NCBI RefSeq assembly: GCF_030817195.1
Contig: NZ_JAUSYZ010000001.1
Location: forward strand, 930,001 to 994,000
DNA length: 64,000 nt
Direction of reading: 5' to 3'
From: Arthrobacter globiformis
GTDB lineage: Bacteria > Actinomycetota > Actinomycetes > Actinomycetales > Micrococcaceae
Shown here: piece after piece, positions 34,153-42,502 of the stretch
How positions within the stretch are numbered: position 1 is the first letter of the stretch
Layout of the letters: the number at the start of each line of letters is the position of its first letter
Position numbers and translations under genes: made by a program
The notes under the pieces: model-generated
What the model saw: only the letters and a program-made list of their open reading frames with translations
What the model was told of the DNA's origin: nothing
Databases searched by the model: none

Positions 34153-35163
34153 TCACCCGTGGAGTGACCTGTATGCCGCGGCCGCTGCGGGATGCAACGG
34201 TATGCCGGCAGTGTTGATGAGGGTCTCGGGGCTGAGGAACTGCACGCCAAGGCTGGACTCCGGTATCAGTTCTCCGGCGTAGTGCACCAGCAGGTCCACG
34301 GTCCGCTTCACCGTGTCGTGGTCCAGGTCCTCACGGCAGAGCAGGAGGTTGGCGGCTCCCACCGTCCACACCGCGGGAACCCCGGGGTAGCTGCCCGCGG
34401 GAATGAGTACGCGGTCATAGTAGGCGCCATATCGCTGCCGCAGCCGCGGTAGCAGGGCTGACAGGTCCAGCAGCGCCAGCGGCACATCCTGTTGAGCGGC
34501 GGCAATGGCGGCGGTGGGCACGCCGCCCGACCAGAACAGTGCATCCACCGACCCTGCCTTCAGCGCGGCAAGGCCGTCATTCAGCCCCAGGCTCATGACG
34601 ACGACGGCCCCCGCCGTGGATCCCGCACCTTCCGGGGATGTGTTCAGGCCGGCCGCTTCCATGAGCCGGGGGGTGGTCAGCGACGTTCCGGATCCGGGCT
34701 GCCCCACGGCGACCCGGCGGCCGGCGAGCTGCGAAAAGCTGCGGATCCCGCTGTCTTTCCGCACCACGCAGTGCACGTAGTTTTCGTAGACCTTCCCGAG
34801 CGCCGCCACCTTTACGGGCCTATGCGGCAGGCTGTTCTGCTGAGCGGTGGAATCGGCAAGAGCCACCGCAAAGGTGGCCCTGCCAGCCAGCACCTCAGCC
34901 AGGTTATCCAGGCTGCCGCCGGTGGGGAGCGCCTTGGCGTGGTCGGCCACCCCGTGCCGTTCCAGCGACGCTGCCAGGAGGGTGGAAAATTCCAGGTAGA
35001 ACCCGCCCGACTCGCCGCCCGCGACGGTCAGCAGGCCGGGACGGTTCTGGCCGGTGCATGAACCCAGGGCAGGCGGCAGGAGCGCCAGAAATCCACTCGT
35101 CAGGCCGGCCTTTAGGACAGCCCGCCGCGGCAGGGCCGCCGGCAGCCCAGCAGCCTCAGGCAT
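34153..35163 (-). CDS. TAXI-type TRAP substrate-binding protein without TRAP permease
   Basis: A 336-aa TAXI family binding protein (VAGGESGGFYLEFSTLLAASL, LPTGGSLDNLAEVLAGRATFAV, VAVGQPGSGTSLTTPRLMEA, GAANLLLCREDL). The N-terminus has PRRAVLKAG, a hydrophobic stretch and a possible lipobox LGSC, so it is exported and probably lipid-anchored. I chose the ATG at 35163, which overlaps the kinase stop by 8 nt; a GTG at 35205 is an alternative. No DctQ/DctM or fused TRAP membrane genes are near. Being the third gene of a response-regulator/kinase operon, it probably presents a ligand to the kinase. Some TAXI proteins are reported to bind glutamate or 2-oxoglutarate. Confidence 0.85.
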   Translation of the reverse strand: MPEAAGLPAALPRRAVLKAGLTSGFLALLPPALGSCTGQNRPGLLTVAGGESGGFYLEFSTLLAASLERHGVADHAKALPTGGSLDNLAEVLAGRATFAVALADSTAQQNSLPHRPVKVAALGKVYENYVHCVVRKDSGIRSFSQLAGRRVAVGQPGSGTSLTTPRLMEAAGLNTSPEGAGSTAGAVVVMSLGLNDGLAALKAGSVDALFWSGGVPTAAIAAAQQDVPLALLDLSALLPRLRQRYGAYYDRVLIPAGSYPGVPAVWTVGAANLLLCREDLDHDTVKRTVDLLVHYAGELIPESSLGVQFLSPETLINTAGIPLHPAAAAAYRSLHG

Positions 35164-36598
35164 CGGGACGGTCCGTCCCGGGGGCCGGCGCGTGAGCAGG
35201 GGCACGGAATTCGATCCGGGCCGCCAAGCCCCGGGGTTCGGCTTCGGTCAACACCAGCCGGCCACCGTTGGCAGCGGCGAGCTTACCCACAATGGTCATT
35301 CCCAGGCCGGTGCCGCGGACTGTGGAATGCCGCTGTGCCCGCCAGAACCTGGTGGTTGCGGCGGCGCGTTCCTCGGCGGAAAGTCCTGGCCCGTCGTCGG
35401 AAATCTCCACTGTCACGGTGTCCGGATGTACTCGGACCGCTGCCATCACTGTTGCCTCGGGGGCGTACTTAATCGCGTTGTTGAGGAGTTCTGCAACCAT
35501 TTGCGCCAGCTCCGCGGGATGGCAGGCCACCAGCACAGGCGGCTGGGGCGGTTCTGCCAGGACCAACCGTGAACCGGCTCGCTGCGCGGCGGCCCCTGCC
35601 CGCTCCACTTCCCCCTGCAGGACGGGATAAGGGTCCACCGGCCCGGGAGCTTTTCCGGAGGGGGAACTGCTGAACGGCCGGGCCGAGTCTTCAGATACCC
35701 GGTGTTCGGCCGCGGCCAGTTTCAGCACGCCGTCCAGGATCTCCTCCACGCGTTCCAGCTCTGCCAGGGCGCTGGCCGCGGCGTCATGCTCCCGGGCAGT
35801 CTTCAGCTCAAGCTGGAGAACGTCCAGGCGCAGCCGCAGGGCCGCTATCGGGTTGCGCAGCTGGTGGGACGTGTCGGCTATCAGCTGGCGCTGCGATTCG
35901 ATACTGGCACTCACGGTCTGCGCCATTGCAGTGAACGACCTGCTCAGTTCCCGCAGCTCCGGCGGCCCCTCCTCCGGCAGCCGCCCGGCCCGTCCGGTTT
36001 CCTCAAGCTCGGTGACGGCTGCGTTCAGCCGGTGCACGGGGCGCAGCACCCAGCCCGTTACGCGGGCGGCACCAAGCAGCAGTACGGCCGCGAGGACAGC
36101 CGCGGCAGCAGCCACCACCACCCACCGTTCCAGCAGCTTCTGCCGGGCCGTACGGAGGTCCACGTCCATGACCACGGCGCCCAGAACCTGGCTGGCACTG
36201 CCGAAGGAGCGGGAAATGACTTCTGAGCCGGAGCTGAAGGGCTGCAGCGTGGCGAGGGACGTGTCATTGAGGTTGAGCTGCGCCCGGGTCAGCGCCTCCC
36301 GTACATCAGCACTGTCTTCACTGAGTCCGCCCGAGCGCGCGGTGCCCTGCTGGAGCCGGACCACAATGCCTTCTCCGTACAGTCCGGAGTAGGTGTCCAT
36401 CTCTCGCTGCAGCCGCGACGTGTCACCGTCCCCGGCCGCTTCATAGGCCACCTGCGCCAGCCGGTTCAGTGAGGCCACCCGGTTTATCTGGAGTTCCTGG
36501 GTGAGTTCCCTGGCAGCGGAGGTCAGTATGGTGCCGGACACCAGGAAGACCAGCAGCAGACAGAGCACGCTAAGGATGCCGAGAACACGGAGCCTCAC
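35156..36598 (-). CDS. Sensor histidine kinase
   Basis: A 480-aa membrane kinase. Helix 1 is at residues 5-27 and helix 2 at about 159-180, enclosing an extracellular sensor region of about 130 residues; a HAMP-like linker follows. H245 in the H-box (ADTSHQLRNPIAALRLRL) is the phosphorylated histidine; N-box ELLNNAIKYAPEA, G1 EISDDGPGLS, G2 GTGLGMTIVGKLAAANGGRL. GTG start at 36598 overlaps the regulator stop (GTGA). It is made together with the regulator and the TAXI protein. A role in sensing an organic acid is inferred from the TAXI partner and the divergent KgtP-like gene. Confidence 0.92.
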   Translation of the reverse strand: MRLRVLGILSVLCLLLVFLVSGTILTSAARELTQELQINRVASLNRLAQVAYEAAGDGDTSRLQREMDTYSGLYGEGIVVRLQQGTARSGGLSEDSADVREALTRAQLNLNDTSLATLQPFSSGSEVISRSFGSASQVLGAVVMDVDLRTARQKLLERWVVVAAAAAVLAAVLLLGAARVTGWVLRPVHRLNAAVTELEETGRAGRLPEEGPPELRELSRSFTAMAQTVSASIESQRQLIADTSHQLRNPIAALRLRLDVLQLELKTAREHDAAASALAELERVEEILDGVLKLAAAEHRVSEDSARPFSSSPSGKAPGPVDPYPVLQGEVERAGAAAQRAGSRLVLAEPPQPPVLVACHPAELAQMVAELLNNAIKYAPEATVMAAVRVHPDTVTVEISDDGPGLSAEERAAATTRFWRAQRHSTVRGTGLGMTIVGKLAAANGGRLVLTEAEPRGLAARIEFRAPAHAPAPGTDRPDA

Positions 36599-37269
36599 AC
36601 CGGATCCGCTTCGATCCGGTAGCCCACGCCGCGGACATTGATGATTAAGCCGGGTTTCTGCAGTTTCGCCCGCAGCCCCGTCAGGTGCACGTCAAGTGAC
36701 CGTGAGGAAGCCAGAAAAGCATCGCCCCACAGAGCGTCAAGGATCTGCTCCCGGGTGACCACGGACCCTGCATGGCGGGCCAGAAGGGCCAGGAGCTCGA
36801 ACTCGGTGGCGGTCAGCGGCACCATTTCCCCCGCCCTGGTGGCTGCCCGCCGGTCCAGGTCGATTTCCAGGTCGTCCACGACGACGGTATGCGGCGCGCT
36901 CCCGCTGCTGCGCCCGGCACGCCTTGTGACAGCTTCGATCCGCGCCAGCAGTTCCACGAGCTTGACCGGCTTGACCAGATAGTCATCAGCACCGGAGCGC
37001 AGCCCGAGCACCACGCTGCGCTCGTCGTCGCGCGCAGTGAGGATCAGGATGGGGCAGTCGGTCACCTGACGAAGTTTCCGCAGCACATCCAGCCCGTCCA
37101 TGTCGGGCAACCCCAGGTCCAGGAGGATCACCTCGAACCTGCGGTGCGTCAGGAGCGCATCAGCTCCGCGGGACACCCGTGTGGTCTTATGCCCGGCGGT
37201 GGCGACGGCTGCGGTCAGAGCGCCAGCCATGGCGTCGTCGTCCTCGACGATGAGCACTTCCATGGGCAT
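36595..37269 (-). CDS. OmpR-type response regulator
   Basis: A 224-aa regulator. Receiver domain with acidic pair D10/D11, phosphorylated D51 (LLDLGLPDMDG), T in ILTARDD and K in LVKPVKL. The C-terminal winged helix contains PLTATEFELLALLARH, SSRSLDVHLTGLRAKL and VRGVGYRI. The ATG at 37269 has AAGGG upstream; an internal ATG at 37263 is less likely. First gene of the regulator-kinase-TAXI operon. Confidence 0.94.
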   Translation of the reverse strand: MPMEVLIVEDDDAMAGALTAAVATAGHKTTRVSRGADALLTHRRFEVILLDLGLPDMDGLDVLRKLRQVTDCPILILTARDDERSVVLGLRSGADDYLVKPVKLVELLARIEAVTRRAGRSSGSAPHTVVVDDLEIDLDRRAATRAGEMVPLTATEFELLALLARHAGSVVTREQILDALWGDAFLASSRSLDVHLTGLRAKLQKPGLIINVRGVGYRIEADPV

Positions 37270-37443
37270 GTCCCTTGTACGTTGATGCAAAGCCCGGCTG
37301 CTGAATCCGAGCGCGCAGTCCCGCAGCAAGAGCCGGCCCGTGCGCCCGGCCGCATAGTCCCTTCTGGAGATTACCGCTTTGCCAGCTTTTTCGCCCGCCG
37401 CAGGAGCAGACCCGCCTGCGGCAACCGCAAACCCGCCCCGAAA

Positions 37444-37462
37444 CCTAAGGAAGTGTTAGGAA
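37444..37462. promoter_or_regulatory. Possible response-regulator site in the divergent gap
   Basis: CCTAAGGAAGTGTTAGGAAA contains an inverted repeat CCTAA-N7-TTAGG and also two GGAA copies spaced 10 bp, the one-turn spacing usual for OmpR-type dimers. A looser CCTA-N7-TAGG follows at 37496-37510. Both lie between the regulator operon and the kgtP-like gene. Confidence 0.35.
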
Positions 37463-37557
37463 ATCCCGTTCGCGTTGGTAGTGCGCTGGATCACCCCTAG
37501 TTTGGATAGGGTCCTCCGCGCTTCCGGGAGGCCGTTCTTGCTAAGGAAGGTTCATCG

Positions 37558-38943
37558 ATGAGCACCCAGCACGCCGCGCCGCTGAATGAGGCAGCACAAA
37601 CCCGCCGAGCCGTCGGCAACATCCTCAAAGGCTCCGCCGGAAACCTCGTGGAGTGGTACGACCTCTACGTCTACACCGTCTTCGCCGCTTACTTCCAGGC
37701 CCACTTCTTCAACTCCAAGGATGAACTCCAAGCTGGCCTGGAAGCGATGGCGGTGTTCTCGACGTCGTTCCTGATGCGTCCCATCGGCGCTTGGTTCTTC
37801 GGCCGGTACGCCGACCGCAACGGCCGGAAAGCGGCCCTGACCCTCAGCGTGACCCTGATGTCCGCCGGATCCTTTGCCATCGCCGTGCTGCCCACCACGC
37901 AGCAGGTCGGCGTCTGGGCCCTGGTGCTGCTGATCCTCATCCGCCTGGTCCAGGGCTTCTCCGTGGGCGGCGAATACGGTACCAGCGCCACCTACATGTC
38001 GGAGGCGGCCACCTCCAAACGCCGTGGCTTCTTCTCCAGCTTCCAGTACGTGACACTGGTGGGCGGCCAGATGCTGGCACTGCTGGTCCTCGTGATCCTG
38101 CAGAACGTCCTGGGCAAAGACATGCTCAACGAGTGGGGGTGGCGCATCCCGTTCGCCATCGGCGGCGTTGCTGCACTCGTCGTCCTCTGGCTCCGCCGGT
38201 CCATGGAAGAGACCGTCTCCGCAGACCAGATCCAGGCCGCCCGGGTTCCGGCCGCGGGCGAGGCGCAGCCGGGCACCATGAAGTTGCTTTTCACCCGGCA
38301 CTGGAAGCCTCTGCTGGTCTGCATCGGCATCACTCTGGGCGGCACGGTTGCGTTCTACACCTACACCAACTTCATCCTGAAGTTCATGAACGATACGTCC
38401 GGCATCGCCAAAACGGACACGTCCGTGATCAACTTCTGGGCGCTGTTCATCTTCATGCTGCTCCAGCCCGTCTACGGCATCATTTCCGACAAAGTGGGCC
38501 GCAAGCCGCTGCTCCTCTGGTTCGGCATCACCGGCGTGCTCTTCACCTGGCCGCTGCTCTCCACGCTGTCCAACACCAAAGACCCCTTCACCGCCTTCCT
38601 GCTGATGATGGGCGGGCTGCTGATCGTCGGCGGTTACACGTCCATCAACGCCCTCGTGAAGGCGGAACTGTTCCCCGCCTCCATCCGCGCCCTCGGCGTC
38701 GGGCTGGGCTACGCGATTGCCAACTCACTCTTCGGCGGTACGGTGCCGCTGCTCGGCGCTGCCTTCCAGAAGGCCGAGCGCGTGGATCTCTTCTTCACCT
38801 ACGTCACCGTGGCCATTGCCATCTCGCTGGCGGTTTACGTCTTCTGCCTGCGGAACAAGAAGTCCACCCACCTGGACCACGAACAGGGCCACGCCTGGTC
38901 GGCGGACCGCAAGGACGACGATAAGGACCTCGTGGACGCCTAG
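37558..38943 (+). CDS. MHS family MFS transporter, KgtP-like 2-oxoglutarate/H+ symporter
   Basis: A 461-aa metabolite:H+ symporter with 12 helices. It matches E. coli KgtP in distinctive blocks: GNLVEWYDLYVYTVF, FLMRPIGAWFFGRYADRNGR, QGFSVGGEYGTSATYMSEAA, SSFQYVTLVGGQMLALLVLV and, near the end, KAELFPASIRALGVGLGYAI. Uptake of 2-oxoglutarate or a close dicarboxylate is the best guess. A strong AAGGAAGG precedes the ATG. It diverges from the TAXI-associated two-component operon, 288 bp away, suggesting that the system controls its expression. Confidence 0.85.
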   Translation: MSTQHAAPLNEAAQTRRAVGNILKGSAGNLVEWYDLYVYTVFAAYFQAHFFNSKDELQAGLEAMAVFSTSFLMRPIGAWFFGRYADRNGRKAALTLSVTLMSAGSFAIAVLPTTQQVGVWALVLLILIRLVQGFSVGGEYGTSATYMSEAATSKRRGFFSSFQYVTLVGGQMLALLVLVILQNVLGKDMLNEWGWRIPFAIGGVAALVVLWLRRSMEETVSADQIQAARVPAAGEAQPGTMKLLFTRHWKPLLVCIGITLGGTVAFYTYTNFILKFMNDTSGIAKTDTSVINFWALFIFMLLQPVYGIISDKVGRKPLLLWFGITGVLFTWPLLSTLSNTKDPFTAFLLMMGGLLIVGGYTSINALVKAELFPASIRALGVGLGYAIANSLFGGTVPLLGAAFQKAERVDLFFTYVTVAIAISLAVYVFCLRNKKSTHLDHEQGHAWSADRKDDDKDLVDA

Positions 38944-38974
38944 CGTCCAGGCGGCAAAGCTCCCAAGAGAGTAC

Positions 38975-39047
38975 GGCGGCGGGTGGCCGGCAACGCGGTT
39001 CCGTACGGGGCGGGCCGGGCTCCCGCCGTCGTCGTCTGTCCGGCCCG
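38975..39047. repeat. CCGCCGTCGTC repeat element, copy a
   Basis: ACGGCGGGTGGCCGG and CTCCCGCCGTCGTCGTC form the arms of an imperfect inverted repeat between the KgtP-like gene and poxB. The arms match those of the elements at 40916 and 43455. It may end kgtP transcription. Confidence 0.55.
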
Positions 39048-39129
39048 CGTTCAGGCTGCCCTACTATATTGGGCCCTGTCAGTTGATCAACCTGTCAGCT
39101 GTCCCAGACGTTCGCGGGAGTATGCACTC

Positions 39130-40878
39130 ATGGCCAAGGAACTCGCAGTCCAGCTCATTGAACAACTCCAGGCTGCCGGTGTGCAGCGGATCTACGGGAT
39201 TGTGGGCGACAGCCTGAACCCCATCGTCGACGCGGTACGGCAGACCGGCGGAGCGGCCAAAGGCGGCATTGACTGGATCCATGTCCGGCATGAAGAGGCC
39301 GCAGCCTTCGCCGCCGCTGCCGAAGCCCAGCTGACAGGGAAGCTTGCCGTGTGTGCCGGCTCCTGCGGCCCCGGCAACCTGCACCTGATCAACGGCCTAT
39401 ACGACGCGAACCGCTCCGGCGCACCAGTTCTGGCCATCGCATCGCACATCCCGAGCAAGCAGATCGGCAGCGGCTTCTTCCAGGAAACCCATCCGGACCG
39501 GATCTTCAACGAATGCTCCGTCTACTCGGAGCTGATCAGCACGGCGGAACAGGCGCCGCGGGTGATGCACAGCGCGGTCCAGCACGCCGTGGCATTAGGC
39601 GGCGTCGCCGTCGTCACCCTTCCCGGCGACATCGCCGGGCTGGAGGCCACAGGCGAAACCCCGCTGCCCGCAAAGTTCCGGCCCGCCACGCTGACGCCGG
39701 CACCGGAAAGCATCCGTGAGCTCGCCGATGCCATCAATGCGGCGGGCAAGGTTGCCATTTTTGCCGGCGCGGGCACTCAGGGAGCCCATGACGAGGTCAT
39801 TGGGCTCGCGGAACTGATCGGTGCGCCGGTCGGCCACACGCTGCGGGGCAAGGACTTCCTGCAGTACGACAATCCCTACGACATCGGCATGACCGGGCTG
39901 CTGGGGTATGGCGCCGCGGCGGAAGGGATCGAGGACGCGGACCTGCTGATCCTGCTGGGCACCGACTTTCCGTATGACCAGTTCCTGCCCGGCACCCGGA
40001 CCGCCCAGGTGGACCGCGCCGCCCACCGGCTGGGCCGGCGGACCGACGTCGACATTGCCGTCCATGGCGACGTGCTGCCCACGCTCACCGCTCTGTTGCC
40101 CCTGCTGGAACGCAAAAAGAGCCGCCGCTTCCTCAACCAGATGCTCAAGAAGCATGACCGGCTCATGAACAAGGCCGTGGGCGCCTACACCCGCAAAGTG
40201 GAGAAGAAGCAGCCGATCCACCCGGAATACGCGGCCTCGCTCCTGGACCAAGTGGCGGCCGAGGACGCGATCTTCACGGCGGATACGGGGATGTGCAATG
40301 TCTGGACTGCCCGATACATCAATCCGCTGGGCACCCGCCGGCTGATCGGCTCCTACCTGCACGGCTCTATGGCCAATGCACTGCCGCACGCGATCGGGGC
40401 GCAGCTGGCGTACCCCGGACGGCAGGTCATCTCGGTTTCGGGCGACGGCGGCCTGTCCATGCTTCTCGGCGAGCTCATCACCGTGGCCGCGCACCGGTTG
40501 CCGGTCAACGTGGTGGTCTTCAACAACTCCACCCTGGGCATGGTCAAGCTGGAGATGCTGGTGGACGGCCTGCCGGACTTCGGCGTGGACGTGCCCGACG
40601 CGGACTACGCCGCCGTGGCCCGTGCCCTCGGCTTCCATGCCGTCCGGGTCACGGATCCCGCCCGGATCGAGGACGCCTACCGCGAGGCCTTCGCCCATCC
40701 GGGGCCGTCGCTGGTCGAGCTCATCACGGATCCGAAGGCATTGTCGATTCCGCCGAAAATAACTGGCTCGCAGGTCCTGGGGTTCGCCACCGCCATGTCG
40801 AAGGTGGTCCTGAACCGTGGCGCCGGTGAGGCCGTGAGCATGGCGCGCAGCAACCTCCGGAATATCCCGCGGCGCTAG
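39130..40878 (+). CDS. poxB: Pyruvate dehydrogenase (quinone), pyruvate oxidase family
   Basis: A 582-aa ThDP- and FAD-dependent enzyme that oxidises pyruvate to acetate and CO2, passing electrons to the quinone pool at the membrane. N-terminal ThDP pyrimidine domain with the catalytic glutamate in HVRHEEAAAFAAAAEAQ, central FAD domain, C-terminal ThDP-binding motif VSGDGGLSMLLGELIT...NNSTLGM. The tail LNRGAGEAVSMARSNLRNIP matches the lipid-interacting end of actinobacterial Pqo. I used the ATG at 39130 with GGGAG upstream; the nearby ATG at 39122 is out of frame. Acetate made here could feed the nearby glyoxylate shunt. Confidence 0.9.
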   Translation: MAKELAVQLIEQLQAAGVQRIYGIVGDSLNPIVDAVRQTGGAAKGGIDWIHVRHEEAAAFAAAAEAQLTGKLAVCAGSCGPGNLHLINGLYDANRSGAPVLAIASHIPSKQIGSGFFQETHPDRIFNECSVYSELISTAEQAPRVMHSAVQHAVALGGVAVVTLPGDIAGLEATGETPLPAKFRPATLTPAPESIRELADAINAAGKVAIFAGAGTQGAHDEVIGLAELIGAPVGHTLRGKDFLQYDNPYDIGMTGLLGYGAAAEGIEDADLLILLGTDFPYDQFLPGTRTAQVDRAAHRLGRRTDVDIAVHGDVLPTLTALLPLLERKKSRRFLNQMLKKHDRLMNKAVGAYTRKVEKKQPIHPEYAASLLDQVAAEDAIFTADTGMCNVWTARYINPLGTRRLIGSYLHGSMANALPHAIGAQLAYPGRQVISVSGDGGLSMLLGELITVAAHRLPVNVVVFNNSTLGMVKLEMLVDGLPDFGVDVPDADYAAVARALGFHAVRVTDPARIEDAYREAFAHPGPSLVELITDPKALSIPPKITGSQVLGFATAMSKVVLNRGAGEAVSMARSNLRNIPRR

Positions 40879-40915
40879 TGTGCGGGCGGTTGTGCGCGGG
40901 GCGGCAGGTTCCCGA

Positions 40916-40945
40916 GGACGACGGCGGGCCGGCCCGCCGTCGTCC
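40916..40945. repeat. 30-bp perfect palindrome, CCGCCGTCGTC family copy b
   Basis: GGACGACGGCGGGCC is followed immediately by its exact complement. It lies 38 bp after poxB and may act as its terminator, although no T-run follows. Same core as copies at 38975 and 43455. Confidence 0.9.
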
Positions 40946-41121
40946 GCTCCCGCCGTCGGCCGCGTTCGATGGCGGGGTGGTACAGGCAGCGGTTAAATGT
41001 GGGAGCGTCGGAGGGTGAGACCAAACCGACGGCAAACCGTGACCGGCCAGGCATCGATACTGTCAGCGGCCGCTGGTTGACTGTGGACATACGGTGTTCG
41101 CCGGATGAGCCGAGGACTGCA

Positions 41122-42396
41122 ATGAACAGGATTCGAATGGCCAAGATGGTGGCGGCCTCGGCCGCGGTCGCACTCGCAACGGCGTGCTCGGCGCCGGTGC
41201 CGGAAATGTTGAAGGCCAACGGCGTGGAGCGGGTTTCGGTGGATGGCACGGCGTTCGCCGCCGAGTTCCGCGCGTTCCGGGACTCCGCCCTGGGGCTTGG
41301 CCAGGCACTGCAGGCCGACGGCGGCAACGGTTCAGGCGGGAACGTGGTGTCCTCGCCCGGAAGTCTGCTGGTTGCACTGGCGATGCTTCGAGCCGGCGCA
41401 TCCGGGGAAACGGCTGCCGAGCTGGACTCTGTGCTGGGCCTTCCGCTGGATCAGCGCGATGAGGCCATGAATGCGCTGCTCGCCTCCTTGGCGAAGTTCG
41501 ACGGTGATCCCGGCGCCGTGGACGAGGGCAACCCGCCGCGGAGGCCTGTGATGCATGCCGCCAACGGATTGTTCGTGGACAAGGACGTGCCAACCGGTGA
41601 ATCATTCCTCACCACGCTGGCAAGGCATTACGGAACCGGCGTTTATCCGGTGGATTTCAGCGACGAGGGCGCCACCAAGCCCGCGATCGATGCCTGGGTG
41701 GACAGGAACACGGGCGGCCGGATCAAGGAAGCGCCCGCGAAGTACGACCCCCGGAACACGTTCAGCCTGCTCAATTCTCTGTACTTTGCGGCGGCCTGGC
41801 AGACCCCGTTTGACCCGGGCTCAACGTCGGATTTGCCCTTCACCCTCGCCGGCGGCGAGCAAATCGACGTCCCGGCCATGCACACCCTGCTGGAGATGAA
41901 GTACGCGGAGGGGGCAGGCTGGCGGGGTGTGGACCTCCCGTATGCTGAGGGCTTCGTGATGCGTCTGGTCCTGCCGGACGCCGGGGCGGATGCCTTATCC
42001 AGAGGGTCGCAGCTCACGGAAATCGCGAATTCCATGGACAGCGCACCCCTGGAGACCGTGCAGATTCAGCTGCCCCGCTGGGACCACAAATGCAGCTTCG
42101 ACCTGCGCACGGTTCTGGAAGCCGCCGGACTGCACAAGACCCTCACCAGCACTGAGGACTTCAACGCGATCCAGCCGAAAATGACCATCACGCAGGCGGC
42201 GCAGACCGCCAACATCACGGTGGCCGAGAAGGGAACCGTGGCTGCCGCGGTAACCCAGATCAACGGCATGGTGACGAGCGCGCCACCCCGGCCCGAGCGG
42301 ACCATCGATTTCGACCGGCCGTTCCACTATCAGATCGTGCACCTTGAAACCGGATTGCCTCTTTTCATGGGAACAGTGGCCGACCCCCGCTCCTGA
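41122..42396 (+). CDS. Serpin family protease inhibitor, predicted lipoprotein
   Basis: A 424-aa serpin. The N-terminus has a signal peptide with the lipobox ATAC (C22), so the inhibitor should sit on the outer face of the membrane. Serpin blocks: NVVSSPGSLLVALAMLRAGA, AANGLFVDKDVP, NTFSLLNSLYFAAAWQTPF, VQIQLPRWD and PFHYQIVHLETGLPLFMGTV. The hinge before the reactive loop, E369-KGTVAAAVT, matches the inhibitory consensus (E-x-G-T-x-A-A-A). Counting from E369 as P17 puts P1-P1' near T385-S386. The target protease is unknown. The ATG at 41122 follows GAGG; the open frame upstream lacks a signal peptide. Confidence 0.9.
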   Translation: MNRIRMAKMVAASAAVALATACSAPVPEMLKANGVERVSVDGTAFAAEFRAFRDSALGLGQALQADGGNGSGGNVVSSPGSLLVALAMLRAGASGETAAELDSVLGLPLDQRDEAMNALLASLAKFDGDPGAVDEGNPPRRPVMHAANGLFVDKDVPTGESFLTTLARHYGTGVYPVDFSDEGATKPAIDAWVDRNTGGRIKEAPAKYDPRNTFSLLNSLYFAAAWQTPFDPGSTSDLPFTLAGGEQIDVPAMHTLLEMKYAEGAGWRGVDLPYAEGFVMRLVLPDAGADALSRGSQLTEIANSMDSAPLETVQIQLPRWDHKCSFDLRTVLEAAGLHKTLTSTEDFNAIQPKMTITQAAQTANITVAEKGTVAAAVTQINGMVTSAPPRPERTIDFDRPFHYQIVHLETGLPLFMGTVADPRS

Positions 42397-42400
42397 CCAA

Positions 42401-42491
42401 ACGCTTCCTCAGGTCCTGCAGCCAAAACCGGAACCCTTCCTCAAACGGTGAGGAAGGGTTCCGGATTTTTTGCGAAAGGTGAGGAAGCGTC
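42401..42491. repeat. GAGGAAGCG mirrored repeat element with intrinsic terminator
   Basis: Two copies of ACSCTTCCTCA (42401 and 42433, 32 bp apart) face two inverted copies TGAGGAAGSG (42449 and 42480). The inner pair forms a perfect 16-bp stem CCGGAACCCTTCCTCA/complement with a 5-nt loop (42428-42464), followed by ATTTTTT: a strong terminator for the serpin gene. Same family as the array at 63169. Confidence 0.88.
42428..42472 (+). terminator. Intrinsic terminator of the serpin gene
   Basis: Perfect 16-bp GC-rich stem with AACGG loop and a T6 run at 42466-42471. It also carries AAAA on the other side and may serve the convergent pdxK-like gene. Confidence 0.88.
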
Positions 42492-42502
42492 CCCGCCAAG
42501 GC

